A DNA stretch of 9,215 nucleotides, taken from contig DAOUAJ010000207.1 of NCBI GenBank assembly GCA_034433615.1, positions 1-9,215 of the forward strand. Direction: 5' to 3'. Position numbers and translations under genes: made by a program. The DNA comes from DAOUAJ01 sp034433615 (lineage in GTDB: Bacteria > Chloroflexota > Anaerolineae > DUEN01). Below the pieces are notes generated by a model. It had not been told where the DNA came from, did not search any database, and saw only the letters and a program-made list of their open reading frames with translations. This document shows, piece after piece, positions 1 to 5,682 of this stretch (positions are counted from its first letter, which is position 1; each line of letters begins with the position of its first letter).

Positions 1-240
1 CTCGTCCTGATCCTCAGGCGCCAGGGTCCAGGTCAACGTAAACATCTGGCTGGCCGTCCAGCCGGCCGGAGACGCCGTCAGATCCAGCGGGGGGCCGGGG
101 GGCAGGTCATTCTGAGCCTGGGCGTGGCCCACCACCCACCACAGCCCGCTCAGCAACGCTATCGTCGTCAGAAGGGTTGTCGCCAGACGCCATCTCAATC
201 TACTTACCAAGATCCCTTCGAGTTTCACGCAAAGCAACAT
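1..240 (-). CDS. Secreted or surface protein, N-terminal part only (runs off the window)
   Basis: An open frame of 80 codons reads from ATG at 240 to the left edge without a stop. The first 42 or so residues look like a Sec signal peptide: a basic stretch (SRLRWR, about residues 13-18), a hydrophobic core (LATTLLTTIALLSGLWWVV), then a signal-peptidase I type site, AQA before QND. The mature part begins with a Pro-rich linker and the motif LTASPAGWTASQMFTLTW. This resembles the opening of Ig/fibronectin-like surface repeats that I associate with Chloroflexota secreted proteins. The function cannot be told from 80 residues. ATG 240 is preferred because GGAG lies just upstream (3-nt spacing, short) and a TATA-like element lies about 35 nt upstream. 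TTG codons 11 and 15 would also keep the signal peptide. It lies downstream of the response regulator on the same strand, separated by 217 nt. Confidence 0.62.
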   Translation of the reverse strand, partial: MLLCVKLEGILVSRLRWRLATTLLTTIALLSGLWWVVGHAQAQNDLPPGPPLDLTASPAGWTASQMFTLTWTLAPEDQDE

Positions 241-273
241 ATACTCCAGGTTGATGCTGAGGTCGTTGCTCCA

Positions 274-281
274 ATAGTACC
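274..281 (-). promoter_or_regulatory. Candidate extended -10 element for the secreted-protein gene
   Basis: On the minus strand TACTAT is preceded by TGG, which matches the TGn extension of a sigma-70 promoter. Its distance would give a leader of about 27 nt to ATG 240. No convincing -35 hexamer is present at 16-18 nt, so this is only a candidate. Confidence 0.3.
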
Positions 282-374
282 ACCCCCCTCCCCAATAAAG
301 TGGAAGCGGATTAGCAGTTGACCGGGCCCACCACGAGATCGCAACGCGGACGCGGTTCCCAACCGAAGCGTTGA

Positions 375-434
375 AACGCAACGGCAGCACAGCCTTCACC
401 GCATTGGACAGGGTGGTGAGTTGTGGGTTGCGTT
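375..434 (-). other. Nested inverted repeat in the 3' untranslated region of the response regulator
   Basis: AACGCAAC (375-382) pairs with GTTGCGTT (427-434), 8 bp perfect. Inside it TCACC (396-400) pairs with GGTGA (415-419). No T-run follows on either strand, so it is not a typical intrinsic terminator. It may stabilise or end the regulator transcript. The rest of the 217-nt gap between the two minus-strand genes (241-457) shows only two small hairpins (353-365 and 368-379) and no gene. Confidence 0.3.
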
Positions 435-457
435 GCGCATGAGTCGCTACTGAATTT

Positions 458-1144
458 TCAGTTACTTTCGAGCTTGTAGCCTATGCCGCGCGCCGTGAGC
501 AGGTAACGAGGGTGCTCCGGGTCGGGCTCGATCTTGGCGCGCAGCCGGCGCATGTAGACGGCCACCTGGTTGGAGTACCCTTCGTAGTCGTACCCCCAGA
601 CATGACTCAGGAGCTGCTCATGGCTGAGGATACGGCCAGCGTTGCGCGCCAGTACATACAACAGGCGAAATTCAATGGGTGTCAACTCCACCTCACGTCT
701 GCCGGATACGATCACCCGATTGTTGATTGGGTCCAGGCGAAGGTCGCCCACCTGAAGGACCGTCCGCGGCTCTCCGAAAGAGAATCCTTCCCAACGCCGC
801 ATCACCGCGCGCACGCGCGCCAGCAACTCCGCCGGCTCAAACGGCTTGGGAAGGTAATCATCCGCCCCCAGATCCAGCCCCGCCACCCGATCGGCCGTTT
901 CCCCCTTAGCCGAGAGGAAGATGATGGGGAGGTCCGTGCGGCGGCGGATACGCTGACACACCTCCAGCCCATCCATGTGCGGCATCATCACGTCCAGGAT
1001 GACCAGATCCGGCGCGGCCTCGTCCACCAGACGCAATGCCTCCGGCCCATTCTTGGCCGTCACCACATCATATCCCTCCTCCCGTAGCAGGAAAGAGATC
1101 ATCTTCACGCTGGGGAGGTCATCGTCCACAACCAGCACCCGCAT
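458..1144 (-). CDS. OmpR/PhoB-family response regulator (receiver plus winged helix)
   Basis: A two-component response regulator of 228 residues, acting as a cytoplasmic DNA-binding transcription factor. The receiver domain (about 1-118) has the acidic cluster D7-D8-D9, the phospho-acceptor D51 in VILDVMMP, S78 in IIFLSAK and K100 in LPKPF, so it should be phosphorylatable. The C-terminal winged helix (about 133-227) ends with the family signature RRLRAKIEPDPEHPRYLLTARGIGYKL. Length is typical for the family. The frame stays open to a TTG at 1234, but the start is set at ATG 1144. The receiver begins there, and a strong promoter lies inside the would-be extension. No histidine kinase is present in the window, so it is an orphan here and its signal and targets are unknown. 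The shine-dalgarno is weak (GGGAG with 13-nt spacing). The palindrome at its transcription start suggests autoregulation, which is inference. Confidence 0.93.
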   Translation of the reverse strand: MRVLVVDDDLPSVKMISFLLREEGYDVVTAKNGPEALRLVDEAAPDLVILDVMMPHMDGLEVCQRIRRRTDLPIIFLSAKGETADRVAGLDLGADDYLPKPFEPAELLARVRAVMRRWEGFSFGEPRTVLQVGDLRLDPINNRVIVSGRREVELTPIEFRLLYVLARNAGRILSHEQLLSHVWGYDYEGYSNQVAVYMRRLRAKIEPDPEHPRYLLTARGIGYKLESN

Positions 1145-1173
1145 GGGCCGTTCCGTACTCCCTGTGGATGATG

Positions 1174-1200
1174 GGGCCACCTCGGGCCACCAATTGGTGG
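1174..1200 (-). promoter_or_regulatory. Operator-like palindrome and direct repeats at the response-regulator start site
   Basis: CCACCAATTGGTGG (1187-1200) is a perfect 14-bp palindrome that begins two bases after the -10 element and covers the predicted +1. Overlapping it, GGGCCACC occurs twice (1174-1181 and 1184-1191), start to start 10 bp apart. That is close to the 10-11 bp direct-repeat spacing bound by OmpR/PhoB proteins. A protein bound here would block transcription. Which protein binds is unknown. Confidence 0.5.
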
Positions 1201-1201
1201 C

Positions 1202-1230
1202 ATTATACCATCCTGAAATTGAGTGAGCAA
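1202..1230 (-). promoter_or_regulatory. Sigma-70 promoter of the response regulator
   Basis: The minus strand carries -35 TTGCTC (1225-1230), a 17-nt spacer and a perfect -10 TATAAT (1202-1207) preceded by TGG (extended -10). The predicted start is near 1195, giving a leader of about 50 nt to ATG 1144. This placement rules out translation from the upstream TTG at 1234, which overlaps the promoter. Confidence 0.72.
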
Positions 1231-1265
1231 ACAATTGAGCTCAAACCTCCCCAATCAGTAATCTC

Positions 1266-1385
1266 TTAACGCTTCCTATGTGGCTGGTCCTGCCCGGCCG
1301 GGTCAGACGATGACCGCCTATCATGCTGCGGCAGGAGCGTCCACACAAACAGCACCAACAAAATCAACAGCAGCAGGGGTGTCAT
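1266..1385 (-). CDS. Possible small single-pass membrane protein (39 residues)
   Basis: I do not recognise this protein. Reading from ATG 1385 gives MTPLLLLILLVLFVWTLLPQ, a single strongly hydrophobic helix (about residues 3-18). A short polar, basic tail follows, rich in R, S, D and H and ending in HRKR. The positive tail predicts that the C-terminus faces the cytoplasm. The start is chosen because AAGGAG lies 9 nt upstream. That sequence also encodes residues 2-3 of a six-residue longer form starting at ATG 1403, which has only a weak ribosome binding site. It ends 36 nt before the -35 box of the response regulator on the same strand. No promoter is evident, and the frame could be chance. 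Hydrophobicity, basic tail and ribosome binding site together make it better than random. Confidence 0.4.
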   Translation of the reverse strand: MTPLLLLILLVLFVWTLLPQHDRRSSSDPAGQDQPHRKR

Positions 1386-1565
1386 CAGGTAAAGCTCCTT
1401 CATCACATTGGGGTTGACCAGGAGGTGCGATGTACCTTCTGTGCAACAGCGGAAGTGCGTCGCACCCATGCCAGGGTTTGTCCCGTAGAAGACGCTTCAA
1501 CCGCAGCGACGGTTCCCCAGCCGAGATCATCCTCGCGCCCGTGAATGAACTGAGGGTGAACAGGA

Positions 1566-1580
1566 CATATGGTCCATATG
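1566..1580. promoter_or_regulatory. Perfect 7-1-7 palindrome upstream of the glycosylase promoter
   Basis: CATATGG-T-CCATATG is a perfect inverted repeat with a single central base. It sits about 70 nt upstream of the predicted glycosylase transcription start, between it and the divergent small membrane-protein gene. It resembles a dimeric regulator site, but no regulator can be named. The remaining 1386-1679 gap has a further 5-1-5 palindrome (1455-1465) and no clear gene. Confidence 0.35.
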
Positions 1581-1609
1581 ACAGTTTGTTCATTTGGGAC
1601 TTATGGGAC

Positions 1610-1639
1610 TCGACATGGATTCAGCCGCTGTGCTAGAAT
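1610..1639 (+). promoter_or_regulatory. Candidate promoter of the DNA glycosylase gene
   Basis: TCGACA (1610-1615), an 18-nt spacer and TAGAAT (1634-1639), with TGC just before the -10 (extended -10). Transcription would start near 1646. That excludes the far-upstream ATG at 1569 as a translation start and leaves ATG 1659 or GTG 1680. Confidence 0.5.
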
Positions 1640-1679
1640 CTCTATTGAGATATGGTACATGCTTCAGGGTGAGATCACA

Positions 1680-2279
1680 GTGCCAGGGGAACGAATCGTC
1701 CTGCCGCCGGAGTTCTACGAGCGCGACACGCTCATGGTTGCGCGTGAGTTATTGGGGCAAAGGCTGGTTCGGATCACAGAGGGTGTCCGGCTCAGCGGGC
1801 GTATCGTGGAGGTGGAAGCATACAAGGGATTGGAAGATCAGGCATCGCACGCGGCGCGAGGGTGGACGCCTCGTAACGCGGTCATGTTTGGCCCACCTGG
1901 GCACGCTTATGTCTACTTCACTTACGGGATGTATTATTGTCTTAACGTGGTGACCGAGCCAGAAAGGGTCCCGGCAGCGATCTTGATCCGGGCCATAGCG
2001 CCAATGGAAGGGATTGAGGTCATGCGCCAGAATCGGCCAGGGCGCCCTGATGAAGAATTGACGAGTGGGCCGGGCAAGCTATGCCAGGCGCTGCAGATCG
2101 GCCGCTCGCTCAACGGGGTCCCACTGACCCCTGCCAGCGGTCTGTTCATTGAACAGGATCGCGCGCCGGCGGCCGGGCAGATCGGCACATCCCCCCGCAT
2201 CGGCGTGCGCGGCGATGAGTCAGCGCGCTCTGCTCCGTGGCGGTTCTTCATTCAGGGGGATCCCCACATCTCGCATTAG
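1680..2279 (+). CDS. mpg: 3-methyladenine DNA glycosylase, AAG/MPG family
   Basis: Base-excision repair enzyme that flips out alkylated purines (3-methyladenine, hypoxanthine and similar) and cuts the N-glycosidic bond. From GTG 1680 it is 199 residues, the usual bacterial length. Residues matching the human AAG active site are visible. RIVEVEAY contains E46 (human E125) and Y48 (Y127), H57 lies nine residues on (H136), and the DNA-binding region PGHAYVYFTYGMYYCLNVV (73-91) follows. ILIRA, LTSGPGKL and the C-terminal PWRFFIQGDPHIS are also family-typical. GTG 1680 is chosen because GGGTGAG sits 6 nt upstream and the family homology begins there. ATG 1659 would add seven residues with a poorer ribosome binding site. 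The gene appears monocistronic, with its own promoter and a large inverted repeat after the stop. Function is confident from motifs. Confidence 0.94.
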   Translation: MPGERIVLPPEFYERDTLMVARELLGQRLVRITEGVRLSGRIVEVEAYKGLEDQASHAARGWTPRNAVMFGPPGHAYVYFTYGMYYCLNVVTEPERVPAAILIRAIAPMEGIEVMRQNRPGRPDEELTSGPGKLCQALQIGRSLNGVPLTPASGLFIEQDRAPAAGQIGTSPRIGVRGDESARSAPWRFFIQGDPHISH

Positions 2280-2287
2280 TCTGTCCT

Positions 2288-2355
2288 GCCTGCTTTGGAC
2301 CTCGCCTGCGCTTGTGGCGCAAGCACAAGCGGACAGGCACAGGGGACAAGCAGGC
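2288..2355. repeat. 68-nt branched inverted repeat after the glycosylase gene
   Basis: Three nested perfect stems are visible: GCCTGCTT (2288-2295) with AAGCAGGC (2348-2355), GCCTG (2304-2308) with CAGGC (2334-2338), and GCTTGTG (2310-2316) with CACAAGC (2324-2330) around a 7-nt loop. CCTC/GGGG can pair between the outer and middle stems. It begins 9 nt after the stop and has no T-run, so it may be a non-canonical terminator or RNA-stabilising structure. It could also be a decayed palindromic element. The rest of the gap up to 2415 holds nothing I recognise. Confidence 0.55.
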
Positions 2356-2415
2356 CCAGGGCGCGACCGTTAATCTAGATCTGATTCACAGCTAATCTCA
2401 TGGCTATTCACTTAA

Positions 2416-3141
2416 ATGATCACTCTTCGCCTGCTCCTGGCTCACATGATCGCTGATTATGCTTTACAGACCGATTGGATCGCCCGCCGCAAACTACAAG
2501 GCTGGCCGGGTCTACTCGTACACTTTGCCATCGTGACCGTCGCAAGCGGCATCCTCATCGCGGGCATGATCCCTTATTGGTGGGGGTGGACTCTGTTTTT
2601 GGGCACCCTTCATCTCCTCATTGATCAATACCGTACGTTCCACGCCAGAGACATCAAGATAGAATGGTCCTTACCTTACCTGCTCTTCGACCAGGCCACG
2701 CATCTGCTGACCATTTCGGTCATCGCACAGGCGGCAGCTAACGAGACGCCCCGTGATGTCTGGAGGCTGTTGAGTCGGTCGCCGGATATAACTGCGGTGT
2801 GGCCCTTCTTCGCGACCCTCGCCATCTTTCTGATCTGGACCACTGCTGTCCTGGAGCTGGAGGCCGTTCGTGTCCTCAGTCGGCTGCGCAAAACACCGCC
2901 TCCTACTGGTATCCTCCCTCTCGATCGCCTGTTCGGCGCCAGCGAGCGCCTGATCGCCATCGCTCTCCTGCTCTCACCCTACCCAGCGTTGTCCCCTGCC
3001 GCTTTCCTGCCCCGCCTGTACTGGTGCCTGCGGTACATGCCGGGGTCTGGCTCCTTGGTAGCCTGCGAGGTACGCACGTTGGTCTCCGCGCTGGCCACAG
3101 CCGGGGTGGGCTTTGCGCTCCTACACCTGCGTCCATTCTGA
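2416..3141 (+). CDS. DUF3307 family integral membrane protein
   Basis: A 241-residue polytopic membrane protein matching DUF3307, a family without a known function. Hallmarks in order are: HMIADYALQTDWIARRK (H10, D14, Q18, D20, K26), H36 at the start of the next hydrophobic segment, HLLID (H66, D70), FDQATH (D92, Q93, H96) and GASERLIA (E177, R178) near the C-terminal part. Hydrophobic segments lie at about 34-53, 57-70, 86-106, 129-148, 177-195 and 220-237. The conserved His/Asp residues within or beside membrane segments suggest metal binding or proton chemistry, which is inference only. ATG 2416 is the first start with the family motif but has no good shine-dalgarno. The gene is convergent with murJ, leaving only 21 nt between the stops with no obvious terminator hairpin. 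Confidence 0.85.
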   Translation: MITLRLLLAHMIADYALQTDWIARRKLQGWPGLLVHFAIVTVASGILIAGMIPYWWGWTLFLGTLHLLIDQYRTFHARDIKIEWSLPYLLFDQATHLLTISVIAQAAANETPRDVWRLLSRSPDITAVWPFFATLAIFLIWTTAVLELEAVRVLSRLRKTPPPTGILPLDRLFGASERLIAIALLLSPYPALSPAAFLPRLYWCLRYMPGSGSLVACEVRTLVSALATAGVGFALLHLRPF

Positions 3142-3162
3142 CAGCGACCAGGCCAGGTACCC

Positions 3163-4713
3163 TCACGGAATGCGCCGCATCGCCCCCCAGAGCGCTCGTG
3201 CTTCGCCACGGGAGATCACCAATAAGGCACCCGCATAAGTGGCCGTACCCAACGCCACGCCAGAGACCCCCGTCCACCAGGGCGCACCACTTCCCCAGCC
3301 CTGCTGCCACCACCACAGCAGCACGGCCATCAACGAGGCTGCCAGACTCGCCCGACCCGCACTGCGCGCCAGGGACCTGGCATCCAACCCGCCCAGCCGG
3401 CGCTGTACCAGCCCAATCAATGCCACCATCTCAACCGTTGTCGCCAGCGTGTTGGCCAAAGCCAGGCCGCCGTGTGCCAGCGGGTACATCAGGATGATGC
3501 TTAAAAGCACATTGAGCGCCATCGCAGTCAGCCCTACCCAAACCGGCGTCCACGTATCGTGCAGCGCATAGAAGGCCCGGCTGACGATCTCCACCACGCT
3601 GTGGGCCACCAGGCCGGCGGCGAAGAAGGCCAGCGCGTCGGACACCATCGCGGTCGAATCGGCATCAAAAGCACCCCGTTCCAGCAACAGACGGATCAGC
3701 GGCACGCGCAGGACGATCAGGCCAACGCTGGCCGGGATGGTCAACAGCAAAATGCCGCGCAGCGTTGCACTGAGGGTAGCGCGCATCTCATCGCGTGCCG
3801 CGTGAGCCACCTGAGCGGCGAAGGTGGGAAAGGCCGCCGTGGCCACTGCCTGGGCGATCACCCCCTGGGGCAGTAGCATGAGGAGCCAGCCATAGTTCAA
3901 CGCGGCCAGGCTCCCGGCCGGGAGGGTGGACGCCAGAATGGTGTTGACCAGAAAATTGGTCTGGACAGCGGCCAACCCCAACACGCGCGGTGCCATCAGA
4001 CGCCCCACCTCATGCACGGCGGGATCTTTCAGCCCAAGCACAGGTTCGTAGTGAACCCCCTGTCGCCACAAACCCGGAATCTGTACCAGAAGGTGAGCAA
4101 AAGCGCCCGCAACCACGCCAGCCGCCAGGCCGCGCACACCCCAGTGGGGCGCCAGAAACCAGGCACTGGCGATAATGGACAGATTGTAGAAGATAGGGGC
4201 CAGGGCAGGGAGCAGGAAATGCTGGTGGGCGTTCAGGATGCCCATGACGATGCCGCTGACGCCGAAGACGACCGAGGAGACCAACATCCACTGCATCAAA
4301 GTGGCGGTGAGCGCCTGCTGTTCCGGCGTGAAGCCGGGCGCGATCACGTGCGAAGCCAGCGGCTGGGCCAGCGCGGCCGCCACCACCGCCAACCCGGTCA
4401 TCAAAACGAATACCAGATTGACCACGGCGCTGGCCATGTGCCAGGCCGAGAGGTGGTCCGCCCGCACCAGCCGGTCCGTAAAAGCGGGGATGAACGCGGA
4501 CCCCAGCGCCCCCCCGGCCACGAGCTGAAACAGGATGTCGGGCAGGCGAAAGGCGGCCAGGTAAACGTCCAGATCGGCAGAGGTACCGAAGCGGGCCCCG
4601 ATGATCATCTCGCGGGCCAAGCCAGCAGCACGGGAGAGCACGAACATGACCATGACAATCCCGGCCGCTCGTGCGATCTGCCCAATCCCGTGAGCCCTCG
4701 CCTCCTGGGTCAT
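3163..4713 (-). CDS. murJ: Lipid II flippase MurJ (MviN family)
   Basis: A multi-pass inner-membrane protein of 516 residues that moves lipid-linked peptidoglycan precursor (lipid II) across the membrane for wall synthesis. About 14 hydrophobic segments are visible, as expected of the MOP superfamily. The N-terminal signature is clear: VLSRAAGLAREMIIGARFG, then D49, R56 and PDILFQLVAGGALGSAFIPAF. R28, R34, D49 and R56 correspond to E. coli R18, R24, D39 and K46 by ungapped alignment. The position of E. coli R52 is Phe here, within a PDxLF variant I recall from other deep-branching bacteria. A further family stretch is SRAFYALHDTWTPVWVG in the second half. The gene follows the Uma2 gene on the same strand with 29 nt between, so it is probably co-transcribed. 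The shine-dalgarno is weak. The presence of murJ implies a peptidoglycan-making cell. Confidence 0.95.
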   Translation of the reverse strand: MTQEARAHGIGQIARAAGIVMVMFVLSRAAGLAREMIIGARFGTSADLDVYLAAFRLPDILFQLVAGGALGSAFIPAFTDRLVRADHLSAWHMASAVVNLVFVLMTGLAVVAAALAQPLASHVIAPGFTPEQQALTATLMQWMLVSSVVFGVSGIVMGILNAHQHFLLPALAPIFYNLSIIASAWFLAPHWGVRGLAAGVVAGAFAHLLVQIPGLWRQGVHYEPVLGLKDPAVHEVGRLMAPRVLGLAAVQTNFLVNTILASTLPAGSLAALNYGWLLMLLPQGVIAQAVATAAFPTFAAQVAHAARDEMRATLSATLRGILLLTIPASVGLIVLRVPLIRLLLERGAFDADSTAMVSDALAFFAAGLVAHSVVEIVSRAFYALHDTWTPVWVGLTAMALNVLLSIILMYPLAHGGLALANTLATTVEMVALIGLVQRRLGGLDARSLARSAGRASLAASLMAVLLWWWQQGWGSGAPWWTGVSGVALGTATYAGALLVISRGEARALWGAMRRIP

Positions 4714-4742
4714 GCCGGTATTACCGTAATCCGCGGGGAAGG

Positions 4743-5444
4743 TCAGGCTGCCTCGCCGCGCAGCCGGGCGAGTTCAGCGCGCAGGCGTTCCACTTCGGCC
4801 TCGGCGGCGCGTCGGGCGGCGGCTTCCTGTTCGGCGTGAGCTTCCGCCTCAGCGTGTGACCGCAGCACCTGTCCACTCATCGGATCGAAGAAGCGAAACT
4901 CCCCGCGCGCCGTGTCCAGCCGCAATTCCAGCCCCAGCACCGCGCTGTAGACGGATACCATGCCCTCTGGCTGCGTACGCACAGGTAGCGCCTGGTAGTT
5001 GCGGCCTCTCAAGCGCAGGCCTTGCAGGCGCGGTTCTAAATAATCGCCGGTCGGATCATACTGGAAGTATTCGCGGACCCCGAGGAAAGCGTAAAGGCCG
5101 CGCTTGGGACCTTGATCCATGGTGTGGGTTGCCTGTGAGGTGATTTCGAGCACGAAGTCCGGAGCCTTGCCCTCTTCCCATAACTTGTATGAGTGACGCT
5201 GGCGCTTGGCAACACCCATGACGACAAACACATCCGGCGCAACGACCATCTCTGGATGGCCTTGCTCGTAATAGAGGAACATGTTCCCCGAGACGTAAAC
5301 ATCCGGGCGATCCGCAAAGAAGATGGTCAGCGCTTCGACGGCATAGATTAGCGGCTCGCGCTGGAAATCGCTCTCGGCCATAGGTTGCCCATCCGAGTCG
5401 GGGTATTGGATTTCGGTTTGTGGGAAGGCATACTTTACTGCCAT
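4743..5444 (-). CDS. Uma2 family (DUF820) putative restriction endonuclease with coiled-coil tail
   Basis: A 233-residue protein of the Uma2 family, a PD-(D/E)XK nuclease-fold group that is greatly expanded in Cyanobacteria and Chloroflexota and whose cellular role is unknown. Family marks in order are: FLYYEQGHPEMVVAPDVFVV (P70-D71), APDFVLEITS (E100), D110, K114 and Y118, GVREYFQYDP, and the domain end YSAVLGLELRLD. D71, E100 and K114 are the likely nuclease-site residues, so the site looks intact. Residues about 196-231 form an Ala/Glu/Arg-rich coiled coil, a common tail of these proteins. ATG 5444 has a good site, GAGGA 8 nt upstream. It is the first gene of a probable operon with murJ and has its own near-consensus promoter and a structured leader. 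No methyltransferase is nearby, so it is not an evident restriction-modification system. Confidence 0.9.
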   Translation of the reverse strand: MAVKYAFPQTEIQYPDSDGQPMAESDFQREPLIYAVEALTIFFADRPDVYVSGNMFLYYEQGHPEMVVAPDVFVVMGVAKRQRHSYKLWEEGKAPDFVLEITSQATHTMDQGPKRGLYAFLGVREYFQYDPTGDYLEPRLQGLRLRGRNYQALPVRTQPEGMVSVYSAVLGLELRLDTARGEFRFFDPMSGQVLRSHAEAEAHAEQEAAARRAAEAEVERLRAELARLRGEAA

Positions 5445-5487
5445 CGGGCACTTCCTCAGCTATCAGCGGCACAACACCCATGATCTT

Positions 5488-5515
5488 CGGTCAAACCTGA
5501 CCGCACCTCCTGCGG
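5488..5515 (-). promoter_or_regulatory. Two overlapping, mutually exclusive hairpins in the Uma2 leader
   Basis: CGGTCA (5488-5493) pairs with TGACCG (5498-5503) around a 4-nt loop. CCGCA (5501-5505) pairs with TGCGG (5511-5515). They share three bases and cannot form together. On the transcribed strand the loop of the second hairpin is GGAGG. Both lie at the very 5' end of the predicted transcript, about 45-70 nt before ATG 5444. They could act as a 5' stabilising structure, but a regulatory switch is unproven. Confidence 0.35.
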
Positions 5516-5516
5516 C

Positions 5517-5545
5517 ATATTAATGCACGCTCCTCGCGTTGTCAA
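5517..5545 (-). promoter_or_regulatory. Near-consensus sigma-70 promoter for the Uma2-murJ operon
   Basis: Minus-strand TTGACA (5540-5545, perfect), a 17-nt spacer and TAATAT (5517-5522, one mismatch to TATAAT). Transcription should begin near 5510, giving a 5' leader of about 66 nt. This is the best-matching promoter in the window. Confidence 0.78.
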
Positions 5546-5682
5546 ATCATTCTTGAAGGATGACTTGATCGAATAGGCAGATTGAGGTAAGCTGTAAGCG
5601 AGCGTTGATCTCATTCGTCAGCCTGATCTAGCCGATGGGGCTGACATTTGCAACATTTCACTCTGCTGGCAGGGGAGGCACT

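Noticed and set aside
124..321. Plus-strand reading frame opposite the secreted-protein gene
   Set aside because: It has low-complexity, Pro/Gln-rich composition and lies mostly antisense to a frame with a convincing signal peptide.
1145..1234. 30-residue N-terminal extension of the response regulator from TTG 1234
   Set aside because: The receiver domain starts at ATG 1144 and the extension overlaps the promoter and its downstream palindrome.
1321..1593. 90-residue minus-strand frame across the glycosylase upstream region
   Set aside because: It overlaps the small membrane-protein frame and shows no motif or ribosome binding site that I trust.
1569..1679. Longer glycosylase starting at ATG 1569
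   Set aside because: The predicted transcription start (about 1646) lies downstream and the extra residues are not family-like.
2388..2412. Another heptad-repeat copy before the DUF3307 gene
   Set aside because: Only loose similarity (AGCTAATC, GGCTATTC) without the TCAGC periodicity or inverted arms.
3142..3162. Terminator between convergent DUF3307 and murJ genes
   Set aside because: The 21-nt gap contains only GGTACC as a short palindrome; no stem with a T-run.
4715..4725. 5-1-5 palindrome CGGTA-T-TACCG before murJ as an operator
   Set aside because: It is very short, lies inside the 29-nt gap of a probable operon, and no promoter accompanies it.
4012..4839. Long plus-strand frame (275 residues) antisense to murJ
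   Set aside because: Its composition (His, Gly, Arg, Gln rich) is typical of the antisense of a hydrophobic GC-rich gene; murJ is unambiguous.
4743..5444. Restriction-modification or other defence system around the Uma2 gene
   Set aside because: No methyltransferase, helicase, toxin or recombinase accompanies it; Uma2 genes are commonly scattered singly.
5456..5494. Possible 12-residue leader peptide (TTG start) before the Uma2 gene
   Set aside because: The GGAGG spacing is long (about 11 nt), the start is TTG and there is no regulatory codon run; chance is as likely.
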